This document shows, piece after piece, positions 40,612-50,000 of a DNA stretch of 64,000 bases. The notes below the pieces were generated by a model. That model ran no database searches. It saw only the letters and a list, made by a program, of their open reading frames with translations, and was not told the DNA's origin. Source of the DNA: Paenibacillus pasadenensis DSM 19293 (lineage in GTDB: Bacteria; Bacillota; Bacilli; Paenibacillales; Paenibacillaceae); the NCBI RefSeq assembly GCF_000422485.1, contig NZ_KE383850.1, positions 124,001-188,000 of the forward strand, given 5' to 3'. The translations under genes and the position numbers were made by a program. The stretch's first letter is position 1. The number at the start of each line of letters is the position of its first letter.

Positions 40612-42159
40612 ATGAATCAACCGCGACAATTCCGCTGGCTTTGGGCGGGCCAGAGCATCTCCAATCTGGGCGACGCGCTCTACCTGCTGGCGATCGTGAC
40701 GATCGTCTACAAGCTGACCGGCTCGGCGCTGTTCTCCTCGCTCGTGCCGCTCGCGCGAGTGGCAGGCCAGCTGGCCTGCGGCGCAGCCGCGCCGATCGTG
40801 ATGGACCGCTGGCCGCTGACGAGGCTCATCAAGCTCTCTCAGCTGCTGCAGGTGCTGCTGTTCCTCATGCTGCTGCTCGCCGTGCGGGGGCTGACCGAGG
40901 ACGGCATCGGCTACGTGCTCGTCCTGATCGGGCTGCTGAGCTTCACCGACGGAATCACGACGCCGGTGCGCAATGCGCTCGTGCCCCGGTATGCCGGCAA
41001 GAAGCAGCTGCTGCGCGCGAACGGCCTCATGTCGACGACCGACCAGATCGTCATGATGGCCGGCTGGGCGGCCGGGGGAATCATCGTCGCTTGGCTCGGA
41101 GCCTCGCCGGTCCTGAACGCGACGCTCGGCATCTATGCTGCCGCGCTGTTCATGACGCTGCGCCTGCGCGAACCGGAAGGCGCAGGAACGGGAGAGGGCG
41201 CGAAAGCGGACGGAGGCGTAGCGGCGGCTAGCGGCACGAAAGCGGACGTGGACGGAGCGGCGGCTAATGGCGCGAAAGCAGACGTGGACGGAGCTGTGGC
41301 TAGCGGCGCAAAAGCGGAAGCGGGCGTAGCAGCGGCTAGCGGAATGAAAGCAGATGTGGACGGAGCGGCGGCTAGCGGCACGAAAGCGGACGCAGGCGTT
41401 CGCAAGGAAGCAGACGCGAGGAGCGATGCTGGAGCCGAATGGAGCGAGAGCGCGCAGGCTCAGCGCCGCGGCGGCTCTGGGACGAAGCTGGAGAACGGCG
41501 CATGGGCCTCGATCCAAGAGGGCTGGCGGAACATCTGGCGCAATCCGGTGCTGCGGCTCATCTTTTTCATCGAGACGATCGAAGGCACGGTTAGCGCGAC
41601 GTGGATCGGAGCGCTGCTGCTCGTGTATGCGACGGAGCAGCTCGGCTCCGGCACGCAATGGTACGGCTTCATCAACGCCGGCTACTTCGCCGGCTGCATC
41701 GCGGGCGGACTGCTCGTCGTCGCCTTCACGCGGCGGCTGTCCCGCCAGCCGGCGCTGTCGATCGCGGCGGGCGCGGGCTTGATGGGACTGTTCACGCTTG
41801 CTTTCGCCTGGACGACGGCTCCGCTGCTGGCGCTGGCGCTCGTCGTGCTGATGGGGCCTCCGCAGCAGCTGCGCGAGGTGACGAGACGGACCGTATTCCA
41901 AAAGGTCTGTCCGCCGGAGCAGCTGCCCAAGGTCATGAGCGCCGAGAACACGCTTGTCTATTCATTGTTCGGCCTGTCGGTCGTGCTGCTGTCCTGGATG
42001 GCGGATCGCTGGGGAGTCGGAGCCGTCTATGCGATGGCCGGCCTGTTCTACCTGACGACCGCGATTCTAACGGCGCTGTTCCGGCATCGGATTGATGCTG
42101 CCGCCCGGGAAGCGGACGCTGCGGAGGCCGCCGCCGAGGCCGAAGCGGCTGCCGGATAG
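40612..42159 (+). CDS. MFS transporter with an expanded repetitive cytoplasmic loop
   Basis: 515 residues, of which about 400 form a 12-helix MFS exporter (FRWLWAGQSISNLGDALYLLAIVTIVYKL at the start, typical of the MFS_3/enterobactin-exporter-like group). The central loop (about 190-300) is replaced by an expanded Ala/Gly/Lys/Asp repeat: about six copies of an 11-13-residue unit (GTKADVDGAAA, GAKADVDGAVA, and so on), encoded by tandem DNA repeats at 41190-41400. The C-terminus is Ala/Glu-rich. The ATG at 40612 follows AAAAGGAGCAGG. Substrate unknown. Confidence 0.85.
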   Translation: MNQPRQFRWLWAGQSISNLGDALYLLAIVTIVYKLTGSALFSSLVPLARVAGQLACGAAAPIVMDRWPLTRLIKLSQLLQVLLFLMLLLAVRGLTEDGIGYVLVLIGLLSFTDGITTPVRNALVPRYAGKKQLLRANGLMSTTDQIVMMAGWAAGGIIVAWLGASPVLNATLGIYAAALFMTLRLREPEGAGTGEGAKADGGVAAASGTKADVDGAAANGAKADVDGAVASGAKAEAGVAAASGMKADVDGAAASGTKADAGVRKEADARSDAGAEWSESAQAQRRGGSGTKLENGAWASIQEGWRNIWRNPVLRLIFFIETIEGTVSATWIGALLLVYATEQLGSGTQWYGFINAGYFAGCIAGGLLVVAFTRRLSRQPALSIAAGAGLMGLFTLAFAWTTAPLLALALVVLMGPPQQLREVTRRTVFQKVCPPEQLPKVMSAENTLVYSLFGLSVVLLSWMADRWGVGAVYAMAGLFYLTTAILTALFRHRIDAAAREADAAEAAAEAEAAAG

Positions 42160-42191
42160 GGACGCGGCAAACGGAGCGGCCGCCGAGCCGC

Positions 42192-43238
42192 TCACCCGGC
42201 CTTGACGCCGTAGCCGGCCAGCTGGCGGCGGGCCTGCTCGGCGATGGCGGAATACTGCCGCTCGAGCTCGACAATCGCCCGCCACTGAGCGAGCAGCTGC
42301 GAGCCGCTGCCGAGCATCGAGCCGAGCGCGCGTTCGACGAGCGCGGCGTCGCCTTTGCGGGCGGCGGCGGAGAAGTCCTTGATCGCGTCCCGGAGCGCCG
42401 CCTCGGGAATGCGGGCGGAAGCCTTGCGGACGCGCAGCGTATCGTTCAACGGCTCCAGGCCGGCAAGCGTCTTGCGGACGTCGGCGATTTTGGCCGAGCG
42501 GGCGCGGCGCAGCTCCTTGAGCTGATCCTCCTGCAGGCGCACGGCCTGGCGGGCGAGCTGCACGCCGCTTTTCATCAGATCGGCCTGCAGCCGCAGCGCC
42601 TTGGCCATCTCTTTGCTGCCGGCGCTGCGGCTGCGCTGGCCGAGCGCCGTATAGCCGGCGTAGAGCGGCTCATAGACGCTCTTGGCCTTGGCGATGCGCG
42701 CCTGCTGGACGCGGATCGCCTCGTCGTCGATGGCGGTCGCGGCTTGGCGCACCGCCGTCGCCAGCTTGGCCGCAGCCGCATGCGCGTCCTGCGCCTGCTT
42801 GCGAGCGGCGTCAAGCTCCTGCAGCTGGGCGGCGTACTGCCGCCTGCGGTCGTTCATCCGCTTGGCCGCTTCCGGCGAAGCCTTGGCGGCGGTCTTTTCG
42901 AAGGCGGCCTGCGCGCTTGGGCTGATCTCGATCGAGGAGGCGGCTGCCGGCGCGGCAGGGAGCACGAGCAGCAGAAGCAGCAGGAGCGGAACGGAAAGGA
43001 GCGGGCGAAGACGGCCCGTACGGGCCGGGTCGCGCTTGGCGGACGGGGACGCCGGGACATCGGCAAGAGAAGCGGGCGAGGCGGCGACAGAGGACGGCGG
43101 AGAGCCGGCGGCAAGCGCAGAGAAAAGCGGGCCATGGAGCGGAAGCGGAGACGGCTCGGGCGCAATCGGGACGGGACGGCGGACGCGCTTCGGACGGGCG
43201 GGGACGCGTCTCGGACGGACGGCAGAAAACAACGGCAT
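42192..43238 (-). CDS. Exported coiled-coil protein of unknown function
   Basis: 348 residues. A long Pro/Arg/Ser-rich N-terminus (1-95), one hydrophobic segment LLSVPLLLLLLLVLPAAPAAASS (about 95-117; signal or anchor with possible AAA cut), then about 230 residues of Ala/Lys/Arg/Gln-rich helix with heptad character (AKRMNDRRRQYAAQLQELDAARKQAQDAHAAAAKLATAV). No family recognised. The ATG at 43236-43238 follows GAGGAGG. The 95-residue pre-signal region is odd and may be a mis-set start, though no better-placed start codon is seen. Possibly wall- or membrane-associated. Confidence 0.65.
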   Translation of the reverse strand: MPLFSAVRPRRVPARPKRVRRPVPIAPEPSPLPLHGPLFSALAAGSPPSSVAASPASLADVPASPSAKRDPARTGRLRPLLSVPLLLLLLLVLPAAPAAASSIEISPSAQAAFEKTAAKASPEAAKRMNDRRRQYAAQLQELDAARKQAQDAHAAAAKLATAVRQAATAIDDEAIRVQQARIAKAKSVYEPLYAGYTALGQRSRSAGSKEMAKALRLQADLMKSGVQLARQAVRLQEDQLKELRRARSAKIADVRKTLAGLEPLNDTLRVRKASARIPEAALRDAIKDFSAAARKGDAALVERALGSMLGSGSQLLAQWRAIVELERQYSAIAEQARRQLAGYGVKAG

Positions 43239-43361
43239 GGGCAAGAACCTCCTCTGGAATCGCCCCTTGCAAGGCGAATCGGCATTCGCCGTCCTCTGAC
43301 GGCGATGCAGCTTCGCTGGCGAGAAAGACAAGCTCGGCAAGCGGCTGAGCCTGTCTGTCAA

Positions 43362-43416
43362 CGCAAAAAGCACCGCAGCAAAAAGGCTCGAGTCGAGCCC
43401 AATGCTGCGGTGCTTC
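43362..43416 (-). terminator. Nested intrinsic terminators in the 5' leader of the coiled-coil gene
   Basis: On the minus strand an inner hairpin (GGCTCGA/TCGAGCC) is followed by T5, and an outer 13-bp hairpin (AAGCACCGCAGCA with its complement) is followed by a second T5. It ends the methyltransferase transcript and would also end transcripts from the promoter at 43451, leaving an RNA of about 80 nt unless read-through occurs. Confidence 0.8.
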
Positions 43417-43429
43417 CGCATGCTTGGAG

Positions 43430-43479
43430 CGTACGTATGTTCGTGAAATCACTATACCAAGGCCGGCGGAGGCTGTCAA
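43430..43479 (-). promoter_or_regulatory. Strong promoter with LexA-like box at its start site
   Basis: Minus strand: TTGACA (43479-43474), 17 bp, TATAGT (43456-43451). CGAACATACGTACG (43443-43430) covers the expected start site and differs from the SOS box CGAAC-N4-GTTCG by one core base. The promoter sits just past the end of the methyltransferase gene. Confidence 0.6.
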
Positions 43480-44474
43480 CCGTCTTCGAGGCAAAGATGG
43501 AACAGCCGGACGAAATGCCCTTTGGTCAGCCTCGCGGTCGCCTCGATGCGGAAGCCGGCCTCTCGGACGATCGCCTCGATCGGCTCGGTCGTGACGACGA
43601 CGGCGCGACCGGACAGCCGGCGCAGCGCGCGCAGCATGCCGAGCTGCTCCTCCGGCGGGGAGACGGAGCAGAGATTGTACGGCAGGTCGAGCACGGCGGC
43701 GTCGAAGGCCCCGCCGAGCGCGCGCATGTCGCCGATGGAGACGAGCTCCTCGGCATGGCCGAAATGCCGCAGGTTCTCCCGCGCTCCGACGGCGGCGAGC
43801 GGGTTGAGGTCGTTGCCGCGGCAGGAGAAGCCGAGCGAGAGCGCCTCCAGCAGCACGGTGCCGATGCCGCAGCACGGATCGACGAGCGAGCTGCCGGCCG
43901 GCTCGCCGGGAGCGGCGATGTTGACGGCGGCGCGCGCGGCGCGCGTCGGCAGCGCGGTGGAATATTGGCGCGGCTTGTCCTGATGCCGCAGCCAGAGCGG
44001 CTCCGCCTCGGCCAGCTCGCCGGCCAGCCAGCGGCCTTCGTGCCGGGTGAGTCCGTAGACGACATCCGGCCGCTTGAGCTCCGGCTCGCCGGTGACGGCG
44101 AGGCCGAGGGCTCGTTCCAGCTCAAGGCGGCGGCGGTCGGGATGCTGGTCCGGCGCCCCCGTTTTCACATAGCGGGCTCGAAACAATCGCTCTCCCGGCG
44201 AAAGGACGGCTCCGGCCAACTCCAGCAGCTCCGGCTCGGAGGCGGCGTCGGCGCGGATGTCCAGGCGCTGCTTGAGGAACGGGCTGCGGCTCGGATCGAG
44301 GCGGCGGGCATGGCGGAAGGCGCGGCTGTCCGGCGTCATGAGGAAGCCGGGGAACAGGCAGGCGAGCTCGAGCGCGCACAGCTCGGCCTCGGATTCGTGG
44401 CAGGCATAGACGTAGAGAAAGTCGCCGGCGATGGGCGCAGAGCCTTTGCCGGGACGGGATTCGGTCGGATTCAT
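43476..44474 (-). CDS. TRM11-like SAM-dependent RNA methyltransferase
   Basis: 332 residues. The N-terminal part (FLYVYACHESEAELCALELACLF) is THUMP/ferredoxin-like; the C-terminal Rossmann domain holds motif I LVDPCCGIGTVLLEAL (about 196-211), GNDLNPLA, and the catalytic LDLPYN (about 265-270, the D/NPPY-type motif of N-methyltransferases). Related enzymes methylate guanosine in tRNA. The ATG at 44472-44474 follows AAAGGAACC. Likely monocistronic, as nested terminators follow. Confidence 0.85.
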   Translation of the reverse strand: MNPTESRPGKGSAPIAGDFLYVYACHESEAELCALELACLFPGFLMTPDSRAFRHARRLDPSRSPFLKQRLDIRADAASEPELLELAGAVLSPGERLFRARYVKTGAPDQHPDRRRLELERALGLAVTGEPELKRPDVVYGLTRHEGRWLAGELAEAEPLWLRHQDKPRQYSTALPTRAARAAVNIAAPGEPAGSSLVDPCCGIGTVLLEALSLGFSCRGNDLNPLAAVGARENLRHFGHAEELVSIGDMRALGGAFDAAVLDLPYNLCSVSPPEEQLGMLRALRRLSGRAVVVTTEPIEAIVREAGFRIEATARLTKGHFVRLFHLCLEDG

Positions 44475-44640
44475 AGAAGGCGGTTCCTTTGCGTATGTCG
44501 TTCGGGGCGCTTCGCCGCCGATGCTTCATTGTACCTCGCCGGGGGGAGGGGAGGCCAGCGGCGGACGGGGCGCAGGAGGATGAGGAGGCGGACTTGCGGG
44601 ACGGAGGGGAGGAGCGGGCGGAAGCGCGTTGCTGGGAACA

Positions 44641-44750
44641 CGGAGGGATGAAGGAGGGACGAGGGAGGGATGAAGGAGGGATGAAGGAGTGAAAAAGGAG
44701 GGAAAAAGGAGTGAAAAAGGAGGGACGAAGGAGCGGAGAAAGCGGAAAGA
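44641..44750. repeat. Polypurine direct-repeat tract
   Basis: About 110 bp almost wholly of A and G on the plus strand, built from GGAGGGATGAAGGA and AAAAAGGAGGGA-type units repeated 6-8 times. The rest of the gap 44475-44842 is G+C-rich with one CCCGC/GCGGG hairpin (44748-44778). No gene is supported. Confidence 0.75.
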
Positions 44751-44842
44751 CCCGCGGCCCATCGGGGCGGCGGGTCTTCGGAATGCCTGGGAGGGCTTGC
44801 GGCAAGGCGTGAGGCAAAGGTCTGTGGCAGGGCCGGGAAGGC

Positions 44843-46451
44843 TTACGGCTTGTAGAAATTCTGCGTATAGCGATAGTCGTAGACGCCTACGCCGAGATTC
44901 GTGTAGCTTTCCGCTAGCATCGCTTTGCGGTGGCCAGAGGAATTGAGCCAGCCGTTATGCGCCTCGATGGCGGAACGGTAGCCGTAGGCGATGTTCTCGG
45001 CGGCCGCGACGTAGCGGATGCCTTCGGCCTTCATCCGGTCGAACGGGCTGATCCCGTCCGGATCGGTATGGCTGAAATAATCGCGCTTGGCCATGTCGGC
45101 GCTATGCTTGCGGGCCGCAAGGGCCGCCGTGTCGTCCCAGGCCAAGGCATGGAGGCCGCGCTTGGCGCGCAAGGCGTTGGTCAGATCGAACACCTGCCGC
45201 TCATAACCGGAAGCGAGCGCCTCGGCGGCCGGCTCGGGACCGGAAGGGGCGCCGGCAACGACGAGCACGGCGTCGAGCTTGCCTTCGTCGAGCGTATCGA
45301 GATAAAACGTCGTGCGGATGCCTCCGGAAGCAAAGCTATGCGTCTTGGCGGATCCTTCGATCTTCTGACCGGAAGCCTGCTGGAGCGCGGCGGCGCTCAT
45401 GCCCGGACGAAGCGTCTTCCACAGGCCGCCGCCGTCCTCGTAGGACGCCGCCGTCCTCGTAGGACGCCGGGGAGCCGGAATAGAGGGCGACGACCTTGCC
45501 GCCGGCCACGCCAGCCTGCATGTAGCGGCTGTAGTCCTTGTTGTAGACGTACCAGGTGAAGCCTTCGAGCGCGGGGGCCTTGCGGTCCGGAGCTCCGAGC
45601 GCTTGCAGCAGCGACGCTTCGCTGTCGCCAAGCTGGATGCCGCGCAGCTGCGGCCCGGCCGCGGCTGTCGCCGGAGCCGGCGTAGCCGAAGGCGACGGCG
45701 AGGCGGACGGCGAGGCGGAAGAAGCAGGCGATGCGGATGGCTTCGGCGAGGCCGAAGGAGCAGGCGAAGCCGAAGGCGCAGCGGATGGGGCCGGAGAGGC
45801 GGACGGCTGCGCCGGGTAAGCCTGGAGCATGCGGCGGAGGAGGGCGACCGCCTCCGCGCGGGTCAGCGTGCTGCCGCTCTCGTAGCCGGCAGCCGTCGAC
45901 GCCGTGCGCCCGCTCGCGATGCCTTCCGCGAGCAGCCAGGCCACGGCGTCGGCTTCGCCTCCGGAGCGCCCGGCGACGGAGGCCAGCAGCCGCGCGGCCT
46001 CGCCCCGCGTATAGCGGGCGGCCGGCTGCGCGGCATGGAACGCTGCCCAGCCTTCGGCGGCGGCAGCGGCATAATACGGCGCGTGCCAGGCCGCGCCGGA
46101 GGCTGCGCCCGCGGCAGGCGAGGCGCCGTAGGCGCGCGCCGCCAGGGCGAGGAACTCCGGCTCGCTGAGCGCAGCCGAGGGCCGGAAGCGGCCGTTGCCG
46201 TCGCCTTGGGCGAAGCCGGCGGCGACGGCCCAGGCGATGTCGCCGGCGGCCCAATGCTTGGCGGGGACATCGGCGAAGCCGGCTCCTTGCGCGGCGGCGG
46301 ACGAAGGAGCGGCGACGCTGCCGGCGAGCAGGGAGGCGACGAGCAGGGAGGCGACGAGCAGGGCGGCTGCCGCGACGCGGACAGGATGCTGGCTCTGCGG
46401 GGAGCCCGCGAGGGTGGCGGATGGGCCGAAGAGGTTGCTGAAGAGGTTCAT
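44843..46451 (-). pseudogene. SLH-CAP surface protein, interrupted by a 19-bp duplication
   Basis: Reading from ATG 46449-46451 (SD AAAGGAAG): signal peptide, SLH motifs (FADVPAKHWAAGDIAWAVAAGFAQGDGNGRFRP and two weaker repeats, about 55-235), a Pro/Ser/Ala linker, and the start of a CAP-associated domain (GIQLGDSEASLLQALGAPD...SYEDGG). At 45434-45471 a 19-bp unit (GGCGTCCTACGAGGACGGC on the minus strand) occurs twice in tandem, shifting the frame. The other frame continues SYEDGGGLWKTLRPGM and ends with a full CAP/SCP domain (NALRAKRGLHALAWD, YFSHTDPDG, NIAYGY, GHRKAML). One copy fewer restores an intact gene of about 530 residues. Confidence 0.85.
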
Positions 46452-46574
46452 CAAATCTGATCTTCCTTTCTGGATGCGGGAATGGATGTCCATTGGACGC
46501 GCGGGACAGGCCGAGGTCGTGCGGAGTGGATCTAATTACTCCAAAAGTCCCGGTTGCGGAGGGAGTTCCAACGC

Positions 46575-46856
46575 GGTAGCCCGAAAAAAACGGGCTGCAG
46601 GAGCCGGGAGGCCGAAATCCGAGGCCGTAACCCGAAAAAAACGGGCTGCAGGAGCCGGGAGGCCAGAATCCGACGCCGTAACCCGAAAAAAACGGGCTGC
46701 AGGAGCCGGGAGGCCAGAATCCGAGGCCGTAACCCGAAAAAATCGGGCTGCAGGAGCCGGGAGGCCGAAATCCGACGCTGTAACCCGAAAAAATCGGACT
46801 GCAGGAACCGGGAGGCCAGAATCCGACGCCACAGCCCGAAAAAAACGGGCGGCGTC
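46575..46856. repeat. 51-bp tandem repeat array B, about 5.5 copies
   Basis: Head-to-tail 51-bp units with core ACCCGAAAAAAACGGGCTGC, then AGGAGCCGGGAGGCC and a variable end (GAAATCCGAGG or CAGAATCCGACG). Each unit contains the mini-dyad CCCG-A6/7-CGGG. Copies differ by 1-5 bases. It fills the gap between two genes for SLH surface proteins (46452-47000) with no gene inside. Its unit length and core match array A at 2139-2670. Confidence 0.9.
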
Positions 46857-47000
46857 CTTTTACCGTTTCTCCATCTGCTTCTGACGCCCGGCTAACAAAA
46901 GTTCTTTAGCCTAGTAAAGATTGGGTTCGAGATGGAGAGACATCGGATCGCGGACGGGCGGGATGGACAAGCCTGCTGCGACAAGAGGAGGAACAGGAAC

Positions 47001-50000
47001 GTGCCGAAGGAAGAGCGGCGCCAAGGGCTCCAGGCGCAGGGATGGATGACAGGGAATAGGGAGGCTTCCGCCGGAGGTACCGACTCCCGAATCGGCGAGG
47101 CTTCTGGCGAAAAGGCGGCGGCAGTCGCCGCTTGCTCCATGCGGGACGGCCGCCGTCAGCAGGACGGGCAGAGCTCCATGCGGGACGGCCGCCGTCAGCA
47201 GGACGGACAGCGTTCCGTGCAGGCTGAGCCGCACAGGACGCTCAGCCTGCGCGGCCTGCAGCGCCGCCTGCGGCGCATGCCGTGGCGCAAATGGCTCGCC
47301 GGCGGACTCGCCGCGAGCCTGATCGCGGGCCTGCTGCCCGTCGCCGGCCCGCTGCCGCAAGCGGCGGCAGCCCCGGCTCCGAACGGCGGCTCGCTGTCGC
47401 CGGTCATCGTGACGGAGATCGTGCCCGACAACGTCGGGACCGACGTGTATGAATTTTTTGAGCTGCACAACGTCAGCGCCGCTCCGCAGGATGTGACGGA
47501 CGCGCTGTACTACCGCTATACGGCCAGCAGCTCGCCGGATCTGAAGTTCAGCCTCCCGGCGAATACCGTGCTTGCCCCCGGCGAGACGAAAGTGTTCTGG
47601 AACAATACGGAAAAGAAGGCGCTGGCTGCTTTCAATTCCTTCTACAAGACGGAGCTGGCCGAAAGCCAGGTCGTCTCCCTGCCGGCCCAGACCGGCGGGT
47701 TCTCGGCGTTCGCCAACGACGGCAACCGCGCCGTCGTCGTCAAGAGCGAAGGCCAGGACCTGGCGATCGCCGCGTACTTGAAGGCTGACATCAGCAGCAG
47801 CGGGACGACTCTCGATGTCCACTACCAAGCCTCCCGAACGGCCGAGCAGGGCAAATACGCCGTGCTGGCCGTGCCGACGCCGGGCTCGGTCGAGGCGGGC
47901 CAGCTGATCGCGCCGCCGCCGCCCGTCGTGCCGGGCCAGCCGGTCCTCGCGCATGAGCCGGCTGCGTCCGCCAAGGGCGGACAAGCGCTGCCGATCGTCG
48001 CGCAGGTGGCGGACGGCGACGGCCAGCCGCTCCAGACGGCGACAGCGGCCGTCTATTACCGCACGGTCAACCAGTCCGTGTACAAGAGCGCGGCGCTGCG
48101 CCCTGCGGACGGCGGCGGCACCGCGTTTGCAGGCAGCATCCCGGCGGCGGCCGTCGCCGAGGAGACGCTGTACTACTACATCCAGGCGGACAACGGCGGG
48201 GTCAAGGGCACGACTCCTGCCGCCGCGGTCCAGGTCGAGCTGCCGCAGGCCGATCCCGACCGCGTGCCGCCGCTGCTCGTCACCGAGGTGACGCCGGATA
48301 CGGCGAACATCGGCGGCTCCGACGGCTACGAGTTCATCGAGATCTACAACAATACGGATCGCGAGCTCGATTTTGGCGATTACAAGCTCTACTACCGCTA
48401 TCCGGAAAAAGGGCCGGAAGCCGACGTCGTCTGGGCGAGCGATCCGGAGCAGGTCACGATTCCGGCGCAGAGCGCCATCGTGCTGTGGGTCATCAATGCG
48501 GCCAACGGCTCGGCGACGGCCGCCCAGTTCAACGCGAACTTCGGCAGCTCGCTCGTCGAAGGGCAGAACCTGTTCCGCGTGCACAGCGCCGGCATGGCCA
48601 ACGGCTCGCCGCGTGCGCTCGTCATCGGCACGAACGCGCATGTCGACATCGCATCCGCTTCCTATGAGGCGGCGGACGTCAAGGCGGACAAGGGCATCCA
48701 ATACCGCTACCCGACGCTCGGCGGCAAGGACATGCTGAATCTCGGCCCGGCCGCGGCCAAGTCGACCCCCGGCAGCGTAGAGCCGTGGCAGCTGCCCGCC
48801 CGTCCGGTCCATGCGGCCGACGACGCGGCTGCGCCGGCGCTGCTCGACCGCACCGGCGTCGCCGAGGCGGACGCGTCCAAGGACCTCGACATCCGGCTCG
48901 AGGCGGAGGACGAGAGCGGCATCAAGTCCGTCCGGCTCCAGTACCGCACCGACAAGAGCGATTGGGCGAGCTTTTACCTGACGCAGGACTACAACGACAC
49001 GTACTATCACTACCTCATCCCGGCGGCCGATCTGATCGGCAAAAGCTACGTCGAGTACAAGGCGGTCGCCTCTGACGGCCAGAACCGGACGGAGCTGCCG
49101 GCCGTGCGCGTGCCGGTGAAGGATGGCCGCGACAAGTCGCCGCTGCGCCTGAACGTGGCCGAAGGCCAGTTCGTCCGGGGCGTGCAGACGCTCAAGGGCA
49201 CGGCGGAGCAGCATGCGCCGGGCGAGCTGCAGCTGGCGCTGGACGGCAAGACGGTGACGGAGGGCGTGTACGCCTCGCTCGAGCAGGACGCCTATCTGGC
49301 GTTCGACGTCAGCGGCGTCGACTACTATTTCAAGAACGCGGTGACGATCGGCAAAGAGATTCTGTATACATTCATGGATCCGATCCCGTCGTGGCGCACG
49401 CTGCTCTATCCGATCGGCCAAGAGCGGCTGAAGGCCGGCGACAACGGCATCTGGATCCGGGTCGGATCCAAGTCCGGTCCGTTCGACGACCGCACGGAGG
49501 AAAACAAGGACGACTTCCAGATGCGCAACGTGCGCCTCATCCTGGCGGACGGCACGATCATCTACGATCCGGCTTATGCGGACCGGAGCAAGGTGCTGGA
49601 GATGGGCGACAAAGGCAAGATCGAAGGGATCGAGTTCAAGTTCCCGCTGCTCGCCGAGCAGCTGCGCTCCCGCACGTACGCCTGGGATACGACGGCGGAG
49701 GCGGACGGCAAGCATGAGATCGTCCTGACGGGTCCGGGGGGCTTGTCGCTCGCCCGCAGCGTCGTCGTGGACAACGCGGCTCCGGTCATCGCGCCGACCG
49801 TGGAGGAAGGCCGGACGTACCGCGGCGCCTTCGCGATCGACGCGGCGATTACGGATGCGCTCTCCGGCGTGAAGGCCGCTTCGGTCGCGGCGACGCTGGA
49901 CGGCAAGCCGGTGAAGCTGCCTTATGCGGCGACCAGCTCCGCGCTGGGCGGCGGCGAGCATGTCCTCATCATCGCGGCCGAGGACAACGCCGGCAACCGG

